Position numbers and translations under genes: made by a program. From positions 434,001 through 498,000 of the forward strand of contig NZ_CP007264.1 of assembly GCF_000585495.1 (NCBI RefSeq): a stretch of DNA of 64,000 bases. The letters are read 5' to 3'. The notes under the pieces are model-generated. The model was not told the DNA's origin, did not search any database, and was given only the letters and a program-made list of their open reading frames with translations. Of the stretch, positions 51,069 through 60,312 are shown one piece after another. Each line of letters starts with the position of its first letter. Positions within the stretch are counted from its first letter, which is position 1. This DNA is from Thermococcus nautili. GTDB taxonomy: Archaea; Methanobacteriota_B; Thermococci; Thermococcales; Thermococcaceae.

Positions 51069-52262
51069 TCACTTGGCCGTCGCGACTATCTTGATTATGT
51101 CGTTGAACTGAAGCTCGTAGTCCTCCCCGACGCGCCTCTTCGTTCTGGCGTTTACCGCGTAGAGGAACGTCTTTCCGAGGTCGGTGTGGACCTTATACGC
51201 TAAATCCCTTGGCGTCGAGCCCTTCGGGAGCAGGTAGACGTGCGGTAGGACGTTGCCGAACTGGTCGGTGAGCTTGTTCTCGTCCTGAACCGGGTAAACC
51301 GGAATGAGGTTAAGCAACTCGAAGACCGCTCTGTTTATGACCTCCTGAACGCCGGTCGAGCCAAAGCGGTCGAGGACTTTCTCCTTAATCAGCTGAAGGG
51401 CCTTCTCCTGCTTGGGGTTCATCTTCTTGACGATTTTGAAGTCGCTCGAGCCCGGAATGTATTCGATGAAGCCCGCCTTTGCCGCCTTCCTGAGGGTCAG
51501 CTCCGCGGCCGCCGAAGTTGGAACGACGAGGTAGCCCCTCTTCTTTCCCTCCTCGATGAGCCTCTTGATTTGCTCGTCTGTGGCGACATCTGCCTTGTTT
51601 GCGGCTATTATTATCGGCTTGTTGATTTTTCTCAGCTCGCGGACGAAGGCGAGCAAATCCTCGTCGCTCCACTTGGTGGGGTCGCCCGGAAGGCCCACCT
51701 TGTGAATCGCTTCCCAGACGTCCTCCTCGGTTACACCAATTCCGGAGAGGTGGTCGGCTATTGCCTGCTCTAATTTCATGTGCTGGAGTTTAATCCTCTT
51801 CGCAAACTTCTCCCAGCCCTTCTTGAGGATTCCGTAAATCCAGTAGTCTATCTCCCTCTCAAGGAACTCGATGTCCTCAACGGGGTCGTGGTAATCCGTC
51901 GGCTGACCCTCGGCGTCGGTCTTTCCGGTGGCGTCTATGACGTGGATTAAGGCAGAGGCCATCCTCAGGTCGTCGAGGAACTTGTTGCCCAGACCGCGCC
52001 CCTCATGAGCTCCGGGAACGAGACCGGCAACGTCAATCATCTTTATCGGAATCAGGGCCTTCCCCTCGCGGTACTCGTAGTTCTGGGGGTTCGGCTTACA
52101 GCCGAGCTCCTTGCAGGGGTGCTCCGCTATGGCATAGCTCACGCCGACGTTGGCATCGATGGTGGTGAAGGGGTAGTTCGCTATATCAACGTCAACGAGC
52201 GTCGCCGCTGAGAAGAAAGTTGACTTTCCGACGTTTGGCTTTCCCACAACGCCTATCTCCAT
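51069..52262 (-). CDS. YchF/Obg-family GTPase (archaeal, COG0012-like)
   Basis: 397 residues, translation-associated P-loop NTPase. G1 [16 protein letters not shown]3 [21 protein letters not shown]4 [15 protein letters not shown] and a C-terminal TGS-like domain ([20 protein letters not shown]). The G4 motif NKAD matches GTP use rather than the NMxE of ATP-binding YchF. The ATG at 52262 has GGTGGG upstream; the open frame to 52412 overlaps the divergent promoter. Single gene. Confidence 0.92.
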   Translation of the reverse strand: MEIGVVGKPNVGKSTFFSAATLVDVDIANYPFTTIDANVGVSYAIAEHPCKELGCKPNPQNYEYREGKALIPIKMIDVAGLVPGAHEGRGLGNKFLDDLRMASALIHVIDATGKTDAEGQPTDYHDPVEDIEFLEREIDYWIYGILKKGWEKFAKRIKLQHMKLEQAIADHLSGIGVTEEDVWEAIHKVGLPGDPTKWSDEDLLAFVRELRKINKPIIIAANKADVATDEQIKRLIEEGKKRGYLVVPTSAAAELTLRKAAKAGFIEYIPGSSDFKIVKKMNPKQEKALQLIKEKVLDRFGSTGVQEVINRAVFELLNLIPVYPVQDENKLTDQFGNVLPHVYLLPKGSTPRDLAYKVHTDLGKTFLYAVNARTKRRVGEDYELQFNDIIKIVATAK

Positions 52263-52302
52263 TCCTCCCACCGGCCTAAATTGGGGAGAGGGTTTTAAGG
52301 GG

Positions 52303-52314
52303 TTTCGGCCGAAA
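52303..52314. promoter_or_regulatory. Palindrome in divergent promoter region
   Basis: TTTCGGCCGAAA is a perfect 12-base palindrome between the divergent YchF-like GTPase and MBL hydrolase genes. TATA-like stretches on either side (GTTTTAAGG near 52292-52300; GGCATAAACG near 52315-52324) suggest a shared operator. No regulator is identified. Confidence 0.35.
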
Positions 52315-52354
52315 GGCATAAACGCTCCAGTGCCCATTATACCCGGTGGTTCCC

Positions 52355-53179
52355 TTGAGGGTTTACGTCCTAGTCGAGGACTACTCGGGCTATGAAAGCC
52401 CGTTCTTTGCACAGCACGGCGTCAGCTTCCTCATCGAGGCCGATGGAAAGAGAATTCTCTTCGATGCAGGTCAGAGCGCCGAGCCAGTGCTCCACAACAT
52501 GAAGCTCCTCAGAATCGGGCCGGACTCGATAGACCACGTCTTCCTGAGCCACTGCCACTACGACCACACCGGCGGGCTCTTGGGGATTTTACAGGCCATC
52601 GGAAGGCGCGTTCCGGTTGTAGCGCACCCCTCGATTTTCAGAAGGCACTTCATCACGAGGCCATACCTCCGCGATGTTGGCATTCCCTTTGGACGGAAGA
52701 AAGTTGAAGAGCTCGCTGACCTCTACCTCACCGCCGACCCGCTTCCAATAACGGAGAACGTCCTCTCAACCGGCGAAATAACCGCGAGGGAGGACTTTGA
52801 AAGGGCCGAGCTTGAAGTTTACACCATCGAGAACGGAAAGGTCGTGAGGGACGAACTGAGGGACGACATGAGCCTCGTTGCCAAAACGCCGGAGGGTCTC
52901 GTTGTTGTGAGCGGTTGCAGTCACGCGGGGATAGTGAGCATAGTGAAGCACGCGGTACGGCTGACGGGGGAGGAGCGCGTCAGGGCAGTCATCGGGGGCT
53001 TTCACCTGATTGAAGCGAGCGATGAGAGGATAAAGAAAACCGTCGAAGAGTTTCAGAGGCTCGGCGTTGAGGAGGTCTACACCGGGCACTGCACCGGCCT
53101 GAGGGCGGAGGCAGAGTTCCTGAAGGCCTACGGGGGGCGCTTCCACAAGCTCCACTCGGGGATGGTCATCGAGCTCTGA
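52355..53179 (+). CDS. Metallo-beta-lactamase-fold hydrolase
   Basis: About 274 residues. Metal motif [10 protein letters not shown], further His in [16 protein letters not shown] and the C-terminal [10 protein letters not shown]. This is the pattern of the MBL subfamily that includes methanopterin-linked and phosphodiesterase-like proteins; the reaction is unknown. Start TTG 52355 has GGTGGT four bases upstream; GTG 52346 would lie inside that binding site. Convergent with the Asp racemase, overlapping by 14 bases. Confidence 0.86.
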   Translation: MRVYVLVEDYSGYESPFFAQHGVSFLIEADGKRILFDAGQSAEPVLHNMKLLRIGPDSIDHVFLSHCHYDHTGGLLGILQAIGRRVPVVAHPSIFRRHFITRPYLRDVGIPFGRKKVEELADLYLTADPLPITENVLSTGEITAREDFERAELEVYTIENGKVVRDELRDDMSLVAKTPEGLVVVSGCSHAGIVSIVKHAVRLTGEERVRAVIGGFHLIEASDERIKKTVEEFQRLGVEEVYTGHCTGLRAEAEFLKAYGGRFHKLHSGMVIEL

Positions 53180-53873
53180 GCTCCTCAAGTCCGAAGGCAA
53201 GCCTTACGGACTTTTCGGCTATGACGTCCATAGGGTCAATCAGGGGAACGCCCAGGTCGTCAGGCTTGAGCGCAACGCTGACTTCGGTACAGCCGGCTAT
53301 TATTCCGTCCACTCTCTTTTCGAGCTTCTTCGCGACCCGTAGGAGGAGCTCCCGCCCGTAGGCAACGTTTCCGGCTTTGACTCCCTTGTATATCCCCTCC
53401 ATTACGAGCTCCTGCCCCGTCCTGTCCGGCGTCGCGATGGCTATTCCCCTCCTAAGGAGCGCGCGGTGGTAGACGAGGCCCTTTATCGTTCCGTCAGTTG
53501 CGAGAAGGCCCACCTTCCTGAGGCCCATCTCCTTCACGCGTTCTGCAGTTTCTTCGACCATGCTGACGAGCGGAATCCGTATGGCCTTCTGAATGTCCTC
53601 GGCGAAGAAGTGAGCCGTGTTGCAGGGCATTATGATAAAATCAGCGCCCCAGCTCTCGAGCTTTCTAGCGCTATTTATGAGCTCGGGCCTCGGGTCCTCG
53701 CCCCTGCCGAGGATGTAGGCTGTTCTGTCGGGGATTTTCGGGTTGTTGTAGATGATGATTCGCGGGTGCTCCTGGTCCTTTTTAGCCGGGGTTTTCTCAA
53801 CTATCCTCCGGAAGAGCTCTGCCGTCGCGAGCGGGCCCATTCCGCCGAGGATTCCGATGACCCTCTCGGCCAT
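53166..53873 (-). CDS. Aspartate racemase
   Basis: Cofactor-independent interconversion of L- and D-aspartate. Both catalytic cysteines are visible: [11 protein letters not shown] and [12 protein letters not shown]. Start [20 protein letters not shown]. 235 residues, normal. ATG 53873 follows GGAGGAGTGA within the end of the cupin gene, two bases after its stop, so the two are co-transcribed. Paralogue of 39116-39796, which lacks the first Cys. Confidence 0.93.
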   Translation of the reverse strand: MAERVIGILGGMGPLATAELFRRIVEKTPAKKDQEHPRIIIYNNPKIPDRTAYILGRGEDPRPELINSARKLESWGADFIIMPCNTAHFFAEDIQKAIRIPLVSMVEETAERVKEMGLRKVGLLATDGTIKGLVYHRALLRRGIAIATPDRTGQELVMEGIYKGVKAGNVAYGRELLLRVAKKLEKRVDGIIAGCTEVSVALKPDDLGVPLIDPMDVIAEKSVRLAFGLEELRAR

Positions 53874-53875
53874 CT

Positions 53876-54220
53876 TCACTCCTCCAGCCACACCGAGTCG
53901 TCGCCTTTGTAGTTGAGCTTCACAACGAAGAGCCTGAAGGGCTCGTCCTTCTCGTTGATTACCCAGTGAACGGTCTTCGGCTTGACGAGGAAGATATCAC
54001 CCGGCCTCGCGAGGTACTCGGTCTCGCCGATGCCCAGCCGGGCTTCACCGCTCATTATGTAGAACAGCTCGTACTGGTGGAGGTGGTAGTGCTTCTTAAC
54101 CGCCTGTCCCGGCTTGACCTCGACTATCTGGGCGTATGAACCTTCAGGGAGTTCGCCCTCGAAGAGAGGTAGTTTCCTGTAGGTGCCCCTGTCTATGAGG
54201 TTCTTGATTTCGGCCTTCAC
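53876..54220 (-). CDS. Cupin-domain protein
   Basis: 114 residues, single cupin barrel: motif 1 [20 protein letters not shown] supplies metal-binding His and Glu, motif 2 [20 protein letters not shown] the last His. It could be a small isomerase, dioxygenase or sugar-binding protein; the metal and substrate are unknown. Co-transcribed with the Asp racemase, which may point to amino-acid metabolism. Confidence 0.88.
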   Translation of the reverse strand: MKAEIKNLIDRGTYRKLPLFEGELPEGSYAQIVEVKPGQAVKKHYHLHQYELFYIMSGEARLGIGETEYLARPGDIFLVKPKTVHWVINEKDEPFRLFVVKLNYKGDDSVWLEE

Positions 54221-54305
54221 CCTCTCACCCCACTAAAATTCGCTCAGGGGTCTGAAAAAGGTTTTCCTTTCGACCCTCATCGAAAGGCTCAAAAGACTTT
54301 TATAG

Positions 54306-54332
54306 TTGTCCATCCCACAATGGATTGGACAA
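54306..54332 (+). promoter_or_regulatory. Inverted repeat upstream of tldD
   Basis: TTGTCCA-TCC ... TGGATTGGACAA forms an inverted repeat with one bulge around a CCACAA centre. It lies just downstream of the TATA-like CTTTTATAG (about 54296-54304) and upstream of the tldD ATG. It could be a DNA operator or a stem in the 5' UTR. A frame opens through it from 54306 but has no ribosome binding site. Confidence 0.4.
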
Positions 54333-54350
54333 ACGTCAACGGTGGTGGAC

Positions 54351-55718
54351 ATGGAGGCACTTGAAAGGGCCCTTAAGTGGGCTGAAGAAAACCTGAAGGC
54401 TGAGTACATCGAGCTGCGCTACGAGGACCTCAGGAAGACCACGCTCGGCCTCAAGGATGGCGTCTTCACGAGCTTCACGGGGAAGCTCCACAGGGGCGTT
54501 GCCATAAGGGTTCTGGCCGATGGCGCGTGGGGCTTTGCCTCGACGAGCGAGCTTGAGAACCTTGAGAAGAAGATTGAAGAGGCCTACAAGCTCGCCAGAG
54601 CGGCCGCTCAGACGAAGAAGGAGAAAATCCAGCTGGCCGAGATAAAGCCGGTCGAGGACTTCGTGGAGAGCAAGATGCGCGTCAAGCCAAGGGAAGTGGA
54701 CATCGAGGAGAAGGTTTCCCATCTCAGGGAGCTTGAGAAGCTCCTCAAGGAGGACAAGGCCGTAAAGAGCGTTCAGATTCGCTACGAGGACGGCGGTGGA
54801 AGGAAAATCCTCCTCACCAACGAGGGAACGAGGATAGAGTGGGACTACAACTACCTCTACCAGGGAACATACGTCACCGGTAAGGCCGACGGAAAGCTCG
54901 CGATGGCGAGGGACAGCATTGGAGCCGTTGACTACGGCTGGGAGCTCATGACCGAGATAGAGCCGAACGAGAAGGTGAAGGATAGACTCCTCAGGAAGAT
55001 GCACAGCCAGCTGAAAGGAGTAGCCCCGAAGCGCGGTGAGTGGCCGATTGTGGCCGGCCCGATAGTCGTCGGAATCATCGCCCACGAGGCTTTGGGCCAC
55101 CTCGCGGAGGCAGACCTCACGATAAACTCGCCCTTCAAGGACCTCATAGGCAAGCAGATTGCACCGGAGTACGTCACGATGAGCGAGCGCTACGTTGAGG
55201 GTGGCTTCGGAAACGACAAGTACGACGACGAGGGCGTTCCGGTCAAGGACATTCACATCATCGAGAACGGAATCCTGAAGGAGATAATGCTCAACCGCGA
55301 GTACGCCCACAAGTGGGGCATGGAGCCGAATGGCCACGCGAGGGCCGAGAGCTACCGCTACCCGCCGATAATCAGGATGCGCAACACGGTCTTCGAGCCC
55401 GGCGACCACTCCTTCGAGGAGCTCATCGAGGACATCAAGTTCGGCTACTACGTCGTCGACTTCCGCGGCGGGCAGGCCCAGCTCAACAGCGCCTTCCAAG
55501 TCGGAATCCAGGAGGGCTACGTCATCAGGAACGGAGAGATAGCCGAGCCGATAAGGGACACCTCGATTACCGGCGTCGCGATAGAGGCCCTCAAGAAGAT
55601 AAGCGCCGTCGGCAAGGACTTCGGCCTCGAGGTTGGCTTCTGCGGAAAGGGACAGACCGCCTTCGTCAGCTCCGGTGGCCCGCACATGAGGTTTGACGGG
55701 GGAATTCTCATCGGGTGA
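54351..55718 (+). CDS. tldD: TldD-family metalloprotease
   Basis: Catalytic subunit of the TldD/TldE heterodimer that degrades unfolded or flexible peptides inside a closed cavity. The zinc motif HEALGH...E is at about residue 244 (IIAHEALGHLAEADLTINSP). C-terminal VGFCGKGQTAFVSSGGPHMR fits the family. 455 residues. ATG 54351 with GGTGGT just upstream. Eleven bases before tldE, so they are expressed together. In bacteria the pair matures microcins; archaeal homologues are general peptidases. Confidence 0.94.
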   Translation: MEALERALKWAEENLKAEYIELRYEDLRKTTLGLKDGVFTSFTGKLHRGVAIRVLADGAWGFASTSELENLEKKIEEAYKLARAAAQTKKEKIQLAEIKPVEDFVESKMRVKPREVDIEEKVSHLRELEKLLKEDKAVKSVQIRYEDGGGRKILLTNEGTRIEWDYNYLYQGTYVTGKADGKLAMARDSIGAVDYGWELMTEIEPNEKVKDRLLRKMHSQLKGVAPKRGEWPIVAGPIVVGIIAHEALGHLAEADLTINSPFKDLIGKQIAPEYVTMSERYVEGGFGNDKYDDEGVPVKDIHIIENGILKEIMLNREYAHKWGMEPNGHARAESYRYPPIIRMRNTVFEPGDHSFEELIEDIKFGYYVVDFRGGQAQLNSAFQVGIQEGYVIRNGEIAEPIRDTSITGVAIEALKKISAVGKDFGLEVGFCGKGQTAFVSSGGPHMRFDGGILIG

Positions 55719-55728
55719 GGTGGTGACG

Positions 55729-57054
55729 ATGGAGAACCTCATACGCTACGCTGAGAAGCTCTTCGATGAGGTTGAGATTGCAGTTTACCGCTCGAGGGAG
55801 GTCAGCGCTAGCGTCGAGCTGAACGAGATTTCGATGGCCTCGACGAGGAGTGGTGCCGTAACGATAATCCGCGGAATCAAGGACAAGCGCCTCGGCCTGG
55901 CCATAGTGGACAGCGACGAGGAGAAGCGCGTTAAGGAGGCGATAGAGCAGGCCGCGAAGATGGCGAAGCTCAACAGCAGGGACGAGAGGTGGGTCTCCCT
56001 GCCGGAGCCGGGGAAATACCGGGAGAAGCCCAGGCCCAACCACGAGCTGAAGGAAACATCTCCAGACGTCCTCGTTGAGATGCTCGTCAAGGCAATTAAG
56101 CTCGCCCGCGAGAGGGACGAGCACGTTGTGGTTGCGGGCGGGGAAGGTGGCGTCAGCTGGGAGGAGAGGCACATAGTGAACTCCCACGGGATTGACGTCT
56201 TCCAGGAGGGCGGCGCGGCGTTCTTCTTCGTTGAGCTGGTGGGCAGGAAGGGCGACGTTGTAACGCCGGGCATCTTCGACTTTGACGCGAAGCGTGACCT
56301 AAACCTCGACGTTGAAGGGGTTGTCGAGAGGGCCGTCCAGAAGGTCAAGTGGGCCTACAGCGTCAAGCCGAGCAGGAACGAGGAGGTTCCGATAATCCTC
56401 GGTCCATGGGCGATTGCAGGCCTCTTCAGCTACGCGCTCCTTCCGGCCTTCAGCGGTGAAAGGCTCGTCAAAGAAACCACACCCTTGGCCGGCAAGGTGG
56501 GCGAGAAGATTGCGAGCGACGTGATAACGCTCTACGACGACCCCTTCCACGAGCTGTCGCTTGAGCCCGTCATAGCGGACGGCGAGGGCGTCCCGACGAG
56601 GAAGAACGTCCTAATCGAGGGCGGAACCTTCAAGGGCTTCGTCTGGGACAACTACTGGGCGAAGGTTTACGGAACCGAGAGCACCGGAAACGGGAAGAGG
56701 GATTTAAGGAGCGGCGGAATCAACATCGGCTTCCACAACGTCGTGATTGAGAGTGGCAAGCGCTCCCTTGAGGACATGATAGCCGAAATTGAGAGGGGCT
56801 ACTTCGTGGACGGCTTCCAGGGCGCGCACTCCAGCAACCCGGACAACGGAAACTTCGCCGTAACTGCCAACCCCGCCTTCCTCATCGAGGACGGCGAGGT
56901 CGTCGGCTCGAGCGTCTTCCTTATCGCCGGCAACGTCTACGAGCTCCTCAGGCAGGCGAGCGAGGTAAGCAGGGAGCAGACCGTGATGCCCTTCATGAAC
57001 ACCATAACGACGCCCTTCATAAGGTTCGAGAACGTGAAGATAGCGGGGAAGTGA
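55729..57054 (+). CDS. tldE: TldE/PmbA-family partner protein
   Basis: Non-catalytic partner of TldD, 441 residues. Start ENLIRYAEKLFDEVEIAVYR. The zinc motif is absent: the aligned segment reads GPWAIAGLFSYALLPAFS, as expected for TldE. The C-terminal segments GNVYELLRQASEVSREQTVM and TTPFIRFENVKIAGK fit PmbA/TldE. GAGGTGGTGA precedes the ATG at 55729; an upstream frame from 55693 overlaps tldD. A T-rich stretch follows within 40 bases of the stop. Confidence 0.93.
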   Translation: MENLIRYAEKLFDEVEIAVYRSREVSASVELNEISMASTRSGAVTIIRGIKDKRLGLAIVDSDEEKRVKEAIEQAAKMAKLNSRDERWVSLPEPGKYREKPRPNHELKETSPDVLVEMLVKAIKLARERDEHVVVAGGEGGVSWEERHIVNSHGIDVFQEGGAAFFFVELVGRKGDVVTPGIFDFDAKRDLNLDVEGVVERAVQKVKWAYSVKPSRNEEVPIILGPWAIAGLFSYALLPAFSGERLVKETTPLAGKVGEKIASDVITLYDDPFHELSLEPVIADGEGVPTRKNVLIEGGTFKGFVWDNYWAKVYGTESTGNGKRDLRSGGINIGFHNVVIESGKRSLEDMIAEIERGYFVDGFQGAHSSNPDNGNFAVTANPAFLIEDGEVVGSSVFLIAGNVYELLRQASEVSREQTVMPFMNTITTPFIRFENVKIAGK

Positions 57055-57083
57055 ACCGGCCCTTCTGTCATTTTCAATCTTTC

Positions 57084-57097
57084 CGTTTTTCTAACCT
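57084..57097 (+). terminator. Probable tldDE terminator
   Basis: TTTCCGTTTTTCTAA about 30-45 bases after the tldE stop is a T-rich stretch of the kind that stops archaeal transcription. The convergent trm5 gene ends 45 bases further on. Confidence 0.35.
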
Positions 57098-57140
57098 TAA
57101 GGGTGTTTTATCGGAAAAACATCCGCTTTTAAAGTCCCCA

Positions 57141-58136
57141 TCACTTCAAAACCCGGAAGTCAATCGCGATGTTGAACTGCCTCGGAGCGTAGGGGCGGAC
57201 TTTCCTCCGCTCAAGGAACTCGACCGAGAAGCCCAGCTCCCGCGCGACGGCCTTAATCCTCGCCTCGTGCTCCGAGTAGAGGTCCTCCTCCGGACCGAAT
57301 CCGTAGTAGTGAACAACACCCCCGTTCCTAACGCTCAGCATGGCCTCCTTCAAAAAGCGGTCAGCGAACTTGGGCAGGTTCATTACAACGCGGTCGGCTC
57401 TGAGCTTTCCGGCAACTTTTCTCACGTCTCCGAGGATGGGAACGACGTTGCTGGCTTTGTTCAGCCTGATGTTCTCCTCGAGGTAGCGAACCGCCCATGG
57501 GTTCAGGTCACAGGCAAAGACGAGCTTCGCCTTCCTCGCGAGGAGGATTGAGTAGGGCCCGACACCGGTGAACATGTCGAAGACGACTTCCCCAGACTTC
57601 GCTTTCTTAAAAATTCTCATTCTCTCGGTGGCGAGGCGGGGTGAGAAGTAGACTTTAGCAACGTCGAGCCTGAGCCTTATCCCGTTCTCGCGGTGGAGGG
57701 TTTCAGTTCTCTTCTCCCCTGCGAGGTGTATCAGCTCCCTAACTCGGTATTCGCCCTCGACTTTACTCCCCTTGGCGAAGACTGCTTTGATGTGCCGGTG
57801 GACTTTGAGAATTGCCTCGCCGATTGCATTGCCGTAGGGTATCAGTTCGTCGGGGAGCTCGATTATCGCGATGTCGCCGATTATGTCGAAGGAGCTTGGA
57901 AGGAGCGGTCTAACATCATCGGGGACGTCAACTACCTCGCGATAGCTGTGGGGTCGCTTCTCAAGCCTTTCAAACTCGGCCTCGACCAGCTCGAGGCCCT
58001 CAACCTCTCTCGTGATGGGAAACAGAACGAACTCACCCTCCCGCCTGACGGCGTATCCTTTCGCCAGAACGCCGAGCTCGATGAGCTTCCTCCGCACTTT
58101 CTCGGCCTCTCTCTTGGGAACTTTGACGGCGAGCAT
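57141..58136 (-). CDS. trm5: tRNA (guanine37-N1)-methyltransferase, Trm5 family
   Basis: Class I SAM enzyme that methylates G37 next to the anticodon to keep reading frame. 331 residues: N-terminal D1 domain (LAVKVPKREAEKVRRKLIEL), then FSPRLATERMRI, the SAM site VVFDMFTGVGPYSILLARKA and the catalytic-loop motif NLPKFADRFL where the family has NxPx. Ends with PRQFNIAIDFRV. GGTGA precedes the ATG by six bases. Thermococcales may have a second Trm5/Taw22-like paralogue, so the exact subtype is uncertain. Confidence 0.9.
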   Translation of the reverse strand: MLAVKVPKREAEKVRRKLIELGVLAKGYAVRREGEFVLFPITREVEGLELVEAEFERLEKRPHSYREVVDVPDDVRPLLPSSFDIIGDIAIIELPDELIPYGNAIGEAILKVHRHIKAVFAKGSKVEGEYRVRELIHLAGEKRTETLHRENGIRLRLDVAKVYFSPRLATERMRIFKKAKSGEVVFDMFTGVGPYSILLARKAKLVFACDLNPWAVRYLEENIRLNKASNVVPILGDVRKVAGKLRADRVVMNLPKFADRFLKEAMLSVRNGGVVHYYGFGPEEDLYSEHEARIKAVARELGFSVEFLERRKVRPYAPRQFNIAIDFRVLK

Positions 58137-58255
58137 GACGGTTCACCATGATGGAGTTCAACACGAACATAGTCTTAGCTTCAAAAAAACTTTCCGCTGG
58201 TTCTCAAAGTTTGTGATTCTTCTCGGGCTTCTCTGCAATGGGATTTCAAAATCGG

Positions 58256-58475
58256 GGCAACTGTTGAAGGTTTGAATTTCCTGAGGTTGGAGTTTTTACG
58301 CGCGGGTTCTACTTAAACCGCGCTCCAAAGGAGCGCCTAAAAGCTTGAACCCCTTTAAAAGACGCTTTCAAAGGAATTCACTCCTCAAAGGAGCAACTCA
58401 AAAAGAAATCCACTTAAAAACTGCTCCTCAAAAGGGAATCACGAATTTTGATGAAACTTTGCCCAGCAAAGTTTC
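58256..58475. repeat. Cluster of short hairpins beside tRNA-Glu
   Basis: This gene-free stretch contains several inverted repeats: CGCGG...CCGCG (about 58300-58321), GCGCTCC-AAA-GGAGCGC (about 58319-58335), CTCC-TCAAA-GGAG (about 58381-58393) and a 10-base hairpin GAAACTTTGC-CCA-GCAAAGTTTC (58453-58475) directly after the tRNA 3' end. The core CTCC-(T)CAAA-GGAG recurs. They could be processing or termination signals for the tRNA transcript, a small RNA, or a decayed repeat element. Open frames here are not credible. Confidence 0.45.
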
Positions 58476-58477
58476 GA

Positions 58478-58555
58478 TGGTGCCCCGGCCGGGATTTGAA
58501 CCCGGGGCGCGGGCTCGAAAGGCCCGCATGTTTGACCGGGCTACACCACCGGGGC
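58478..58555 (-). tRNA. tRNA-Glu (anticodon UUC), CCA encoded
   Basis: Minus-strand sequence starts GCCCCGG and ends CCGGGGC-A-CCA. Acceptor stem 7 bp, D arm GTGT/ACAT, anticodon stem CGGGC/GCCCG with loop CTTTCGA (anticodon TTC), T arm CCGGG-TTCAAAT-CCCGG. No intron. A TATA-like GATTTTTAAACG lies upstream at about 58578-58590. A 10-base hairpin follows the 3' end immediately. The plus-strand frame across it is a known type of false gene. Confidence 0.97.
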
Positions 58556-58639
58556 TCGATATTAGGGAAGGGTGAGCGTTTAAAAATCTTTCGTCAGGTC
58601 TCGGCAAACCTTTTTAAACCTCCCCCCGAGCCTCAACCG

Positions 58640-59755
58640 ATGGCCATGAAGACCCTCGCGGACGTTTTCAGGGATGCATTGAGGGAGAGGGGTATAGAGA
58701 GCATCGGAACGCTCTCGAAGCGCTTCCGAAAGTCCAAAAACAAACTCCAGGACATCGCGGTTGAGATAGTCCACGGAAAGGGCGCAATCTTCCGCGTCCC
58801 CGAGAAGACGGCAGTTGCATGGGACCTGAACGGGAACCGCGTTGAAGGCTCTTACTACGCCTACGCCCCACTCTGCATGGCGGACAAGTTTGAAATGATT
58901 CTCTCCCCGGAGGAGCTCCGCTCAAAACTTCCGGAGTGGCCCTACTTCATAATCGACCTCCAGCTCTGGGACAAGCACACCCAAAAGGAGAAGGGCAAGG
59001 TCTGCCTCCAGGTTAACCAGAGCTACGGCCTTCTGCGCGACTACTTTACCGGAGGAGAGCTGGCGGTAACGTGGGCCAACGAGGAGTTTCAAGAGATGTT
59101 CCACGGCCCTCTCGACAGGATTATAGCCTATGATGGCCCAACGGCCGAGTTTTTGAAGGAGAAGGAGATATCCGAGGTCGTTCTCCTCGACCCCTGGGCG
59201 GATGAGGTTTTAAGCGAAAAAGACTTCGGCGTTAAGGCCTTTGTAATCGGCGGAATCGTAGATACCGGTCACGACAAAAAGCTGACGCCGAAAATAGGCG
59301 AGGAGCTCAAAAATGCTGGAATCCGGGTCAGACGAAGGAAAATAGTCCTCAGGGGCGACGTTACCGGCGTTCCTGATAGAATAAACAGAATCCTCGGCAT
59401 AATCCTCAAGATGATGGTGGAAGGAAAGCCAATGGACGAGGCCGTTTACGAGTTCCAGGAACCGCTTCACGCGCGCTGGAGACTCAGAAAGGAGCTTCCG
59501 AAGAGGGCAACCCGCTACATGGTGGACGGGAAGACCTACCGCGTCGTCGAAAAGGAGCTGTTCGACGAGTACTCGAAGTGGCTCAAAATCCGCTGGGAGG
59601 ACTTCGTTAAAGTTCTCAGGGAGCTTGACTTGGTCGCGCTCGATAGAAAGAGGATTCACCACCTTAACAAGATTTCGAACGCGAGGCTCATTCGCGGAAA
59701 GCTCTACCGTGTGATTCTGCTCAAAAAGGCCGCGATGCTCTGCTACAACTGCTGA
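58640..59755 (+). CDS. trm10: tRNA (purine9-N1)-methyltransferase, archaeal Trm10
   Basis: SPOUT-class SAM enzyme; the T. kodakarensis homologue methylates both A9 and G9 of tRNA. 371 residues. N-terminal region with SIGTLSKRFRKSKNKLQDIA, then the SPOUT domain with YFIIDLQLWDKHTQKEKGKV, RIIAYDGPTAEFLKEK, the knot residues in AFVIGGIVDTGHDKK and RKIVLRGDVTGVPDRINRIL. Start ATG 58640 lies about 25 bases after a TATA-like CTTTTTAAACC, so the mRNA is leaderless. The frame is open upstream to 58448 only because it reads antisense to tRNA-Glu. Confidence 0.92.
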   Translation: MAMKTLADVFRDALRERGIESIGTLSKRFRKSKNKLQDIAVEIVHGKGAIFRVPEKTAVAWDLNGNRVEGSYYAYAPLCMADKFEMILSPEELRSKLPEWPYFIIDLQLWDKHTQKEKGKVCLQVNQSYGLLRDYFTGGELAVTWANEEFQEMFHGPLDRIIAYDGPTAEFLKEKEISEVVLLDPWADEVLSEKDFGVKAFVIGGIVDTGHDKKLTPKIGEELKNAGIRVRRRKIVLRGDVTGVPDRINRILGIILKMMVEGKPMDEAVYEFQEPLHARWRLRKELPKRATRYMVDGKTYRVVEKELFDEYSKWLKIRWEDFVKVLRELDLVALDRKRIHHLNKISNARLIRGKLYRVILLKKAAMLCYNC

Positions 59756-59819
59756 AATCGTTAGATGAATGAACCAGATGGCATTTAAACCCTGTCTTCA
59801 ACTTTCTTCGGGGGTTGAC

Positions 59820-60200
59820 ATGGGAGTAAGCGCGCTGATTCTCTTCCGGAATTACAACATTGGAACCCAGCAGGTTATGGGCGGCTCTCCGTGTGAGGTC
59901 ATACCAAGAATTTACTCCAAGTTTAGAAAGGCTCACTGCCCGGAGCAGGCGATTCTGAACATAATAAAGGAGAACGGCAACGTTGTCTTCGGCGAAGGGG
60001 ACAACAAGATGTTTACAGGCTACGACTTTGTCTACAAGGTGTGGTACACGGGAAAGACGCTCTTCATCGAGAACGAAGACCTGCTTGAGGATGATATGAT
60101 TCAGGAAGTCCTTGATGAACTGAGGAAGGAGTTCGGAGAGATAAGGGTTGAGGTAATAAAGGAGAGAGACGCGACGCTCTTTGAGATTCAGCTCAGATAA
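59820..60200 (+). CDS. Conserved hypothetical protein
   Basis: 126 residues: MGVSALILFRNYNIGTQQVM, then SKFRKAHCPEQAILNIIKEN and a charged C-terminus (IRVEVIKERDATLFEIQLR). Mixed alpha/beta and soluble; no family recognised. GGGGTTGAC precedes ATG 59820, with a TATA-like CATTTAAACC at about 59781-59790; an earlier ATG at 59769 lies before that TATA box. Its 3' end lies next to a gene disrupted by an IS element. Confidence 0.68.
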   Translation: MGVSALILFRNYNIGTQQVMGGSPCEVIPRIYSKFRKAHCPEQAILNIIKENGNVVFGEGDNKMFTGYDFVYKVWYTGKTLFIENEDLLEDDMIQEVLDELRKEFGEIRVEVIKERDATLFEIQLR

Positions 60201-60204
60201 TCCG

Positions 60205-60312
60205 CTATCTTATGTATCCCCTCAGTATACCCGCCATCAGGAGCAACCCGAATAGGCCAACGCGTATCGCGAACTTTGTCTCGGGGGGCGTCTCAGGGAG
60301 GTCGATTCCGAA
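60205..60312 (-). pseudogene. 3' part of an IS-interrupted small membrane-protein gene
   Basis: From the IS boundary at 60312 the minus strand reads FGIDLPETPPETKFAIRVGL then FGLLLMAGILRGYIR and stops at 60205-60207 (TAG). This is the C-terminal 35 codons, containing a likely membrane helix. It joins in frame to the 5' part at 61779-61802 when the element (60313-61778) is removed. Confidence 0.78.

Noticed and set aside
54336-55742. Long minus-strand frame of 468 codons over tldD
   Set aside because: Antisense shadow; the plus strand encodes the clear HExxxH protease.
58137-58300. Possible C/D-box small RNA (ATGATGG and CCTGAGG)
   Set aside because: C and D boxes are imperfect, too far apart, and no internal D'/C' boxes are found.
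58345-58639. Frames reading antisense through the tRNA (PGFEPGARARKARMFDRATPPG, CPGRDLNPGRGLERP)
   Set aside because: Well-known false protein signature of tRNA genes read on the wrong strand; also the source of the false 5' extension of trm10.
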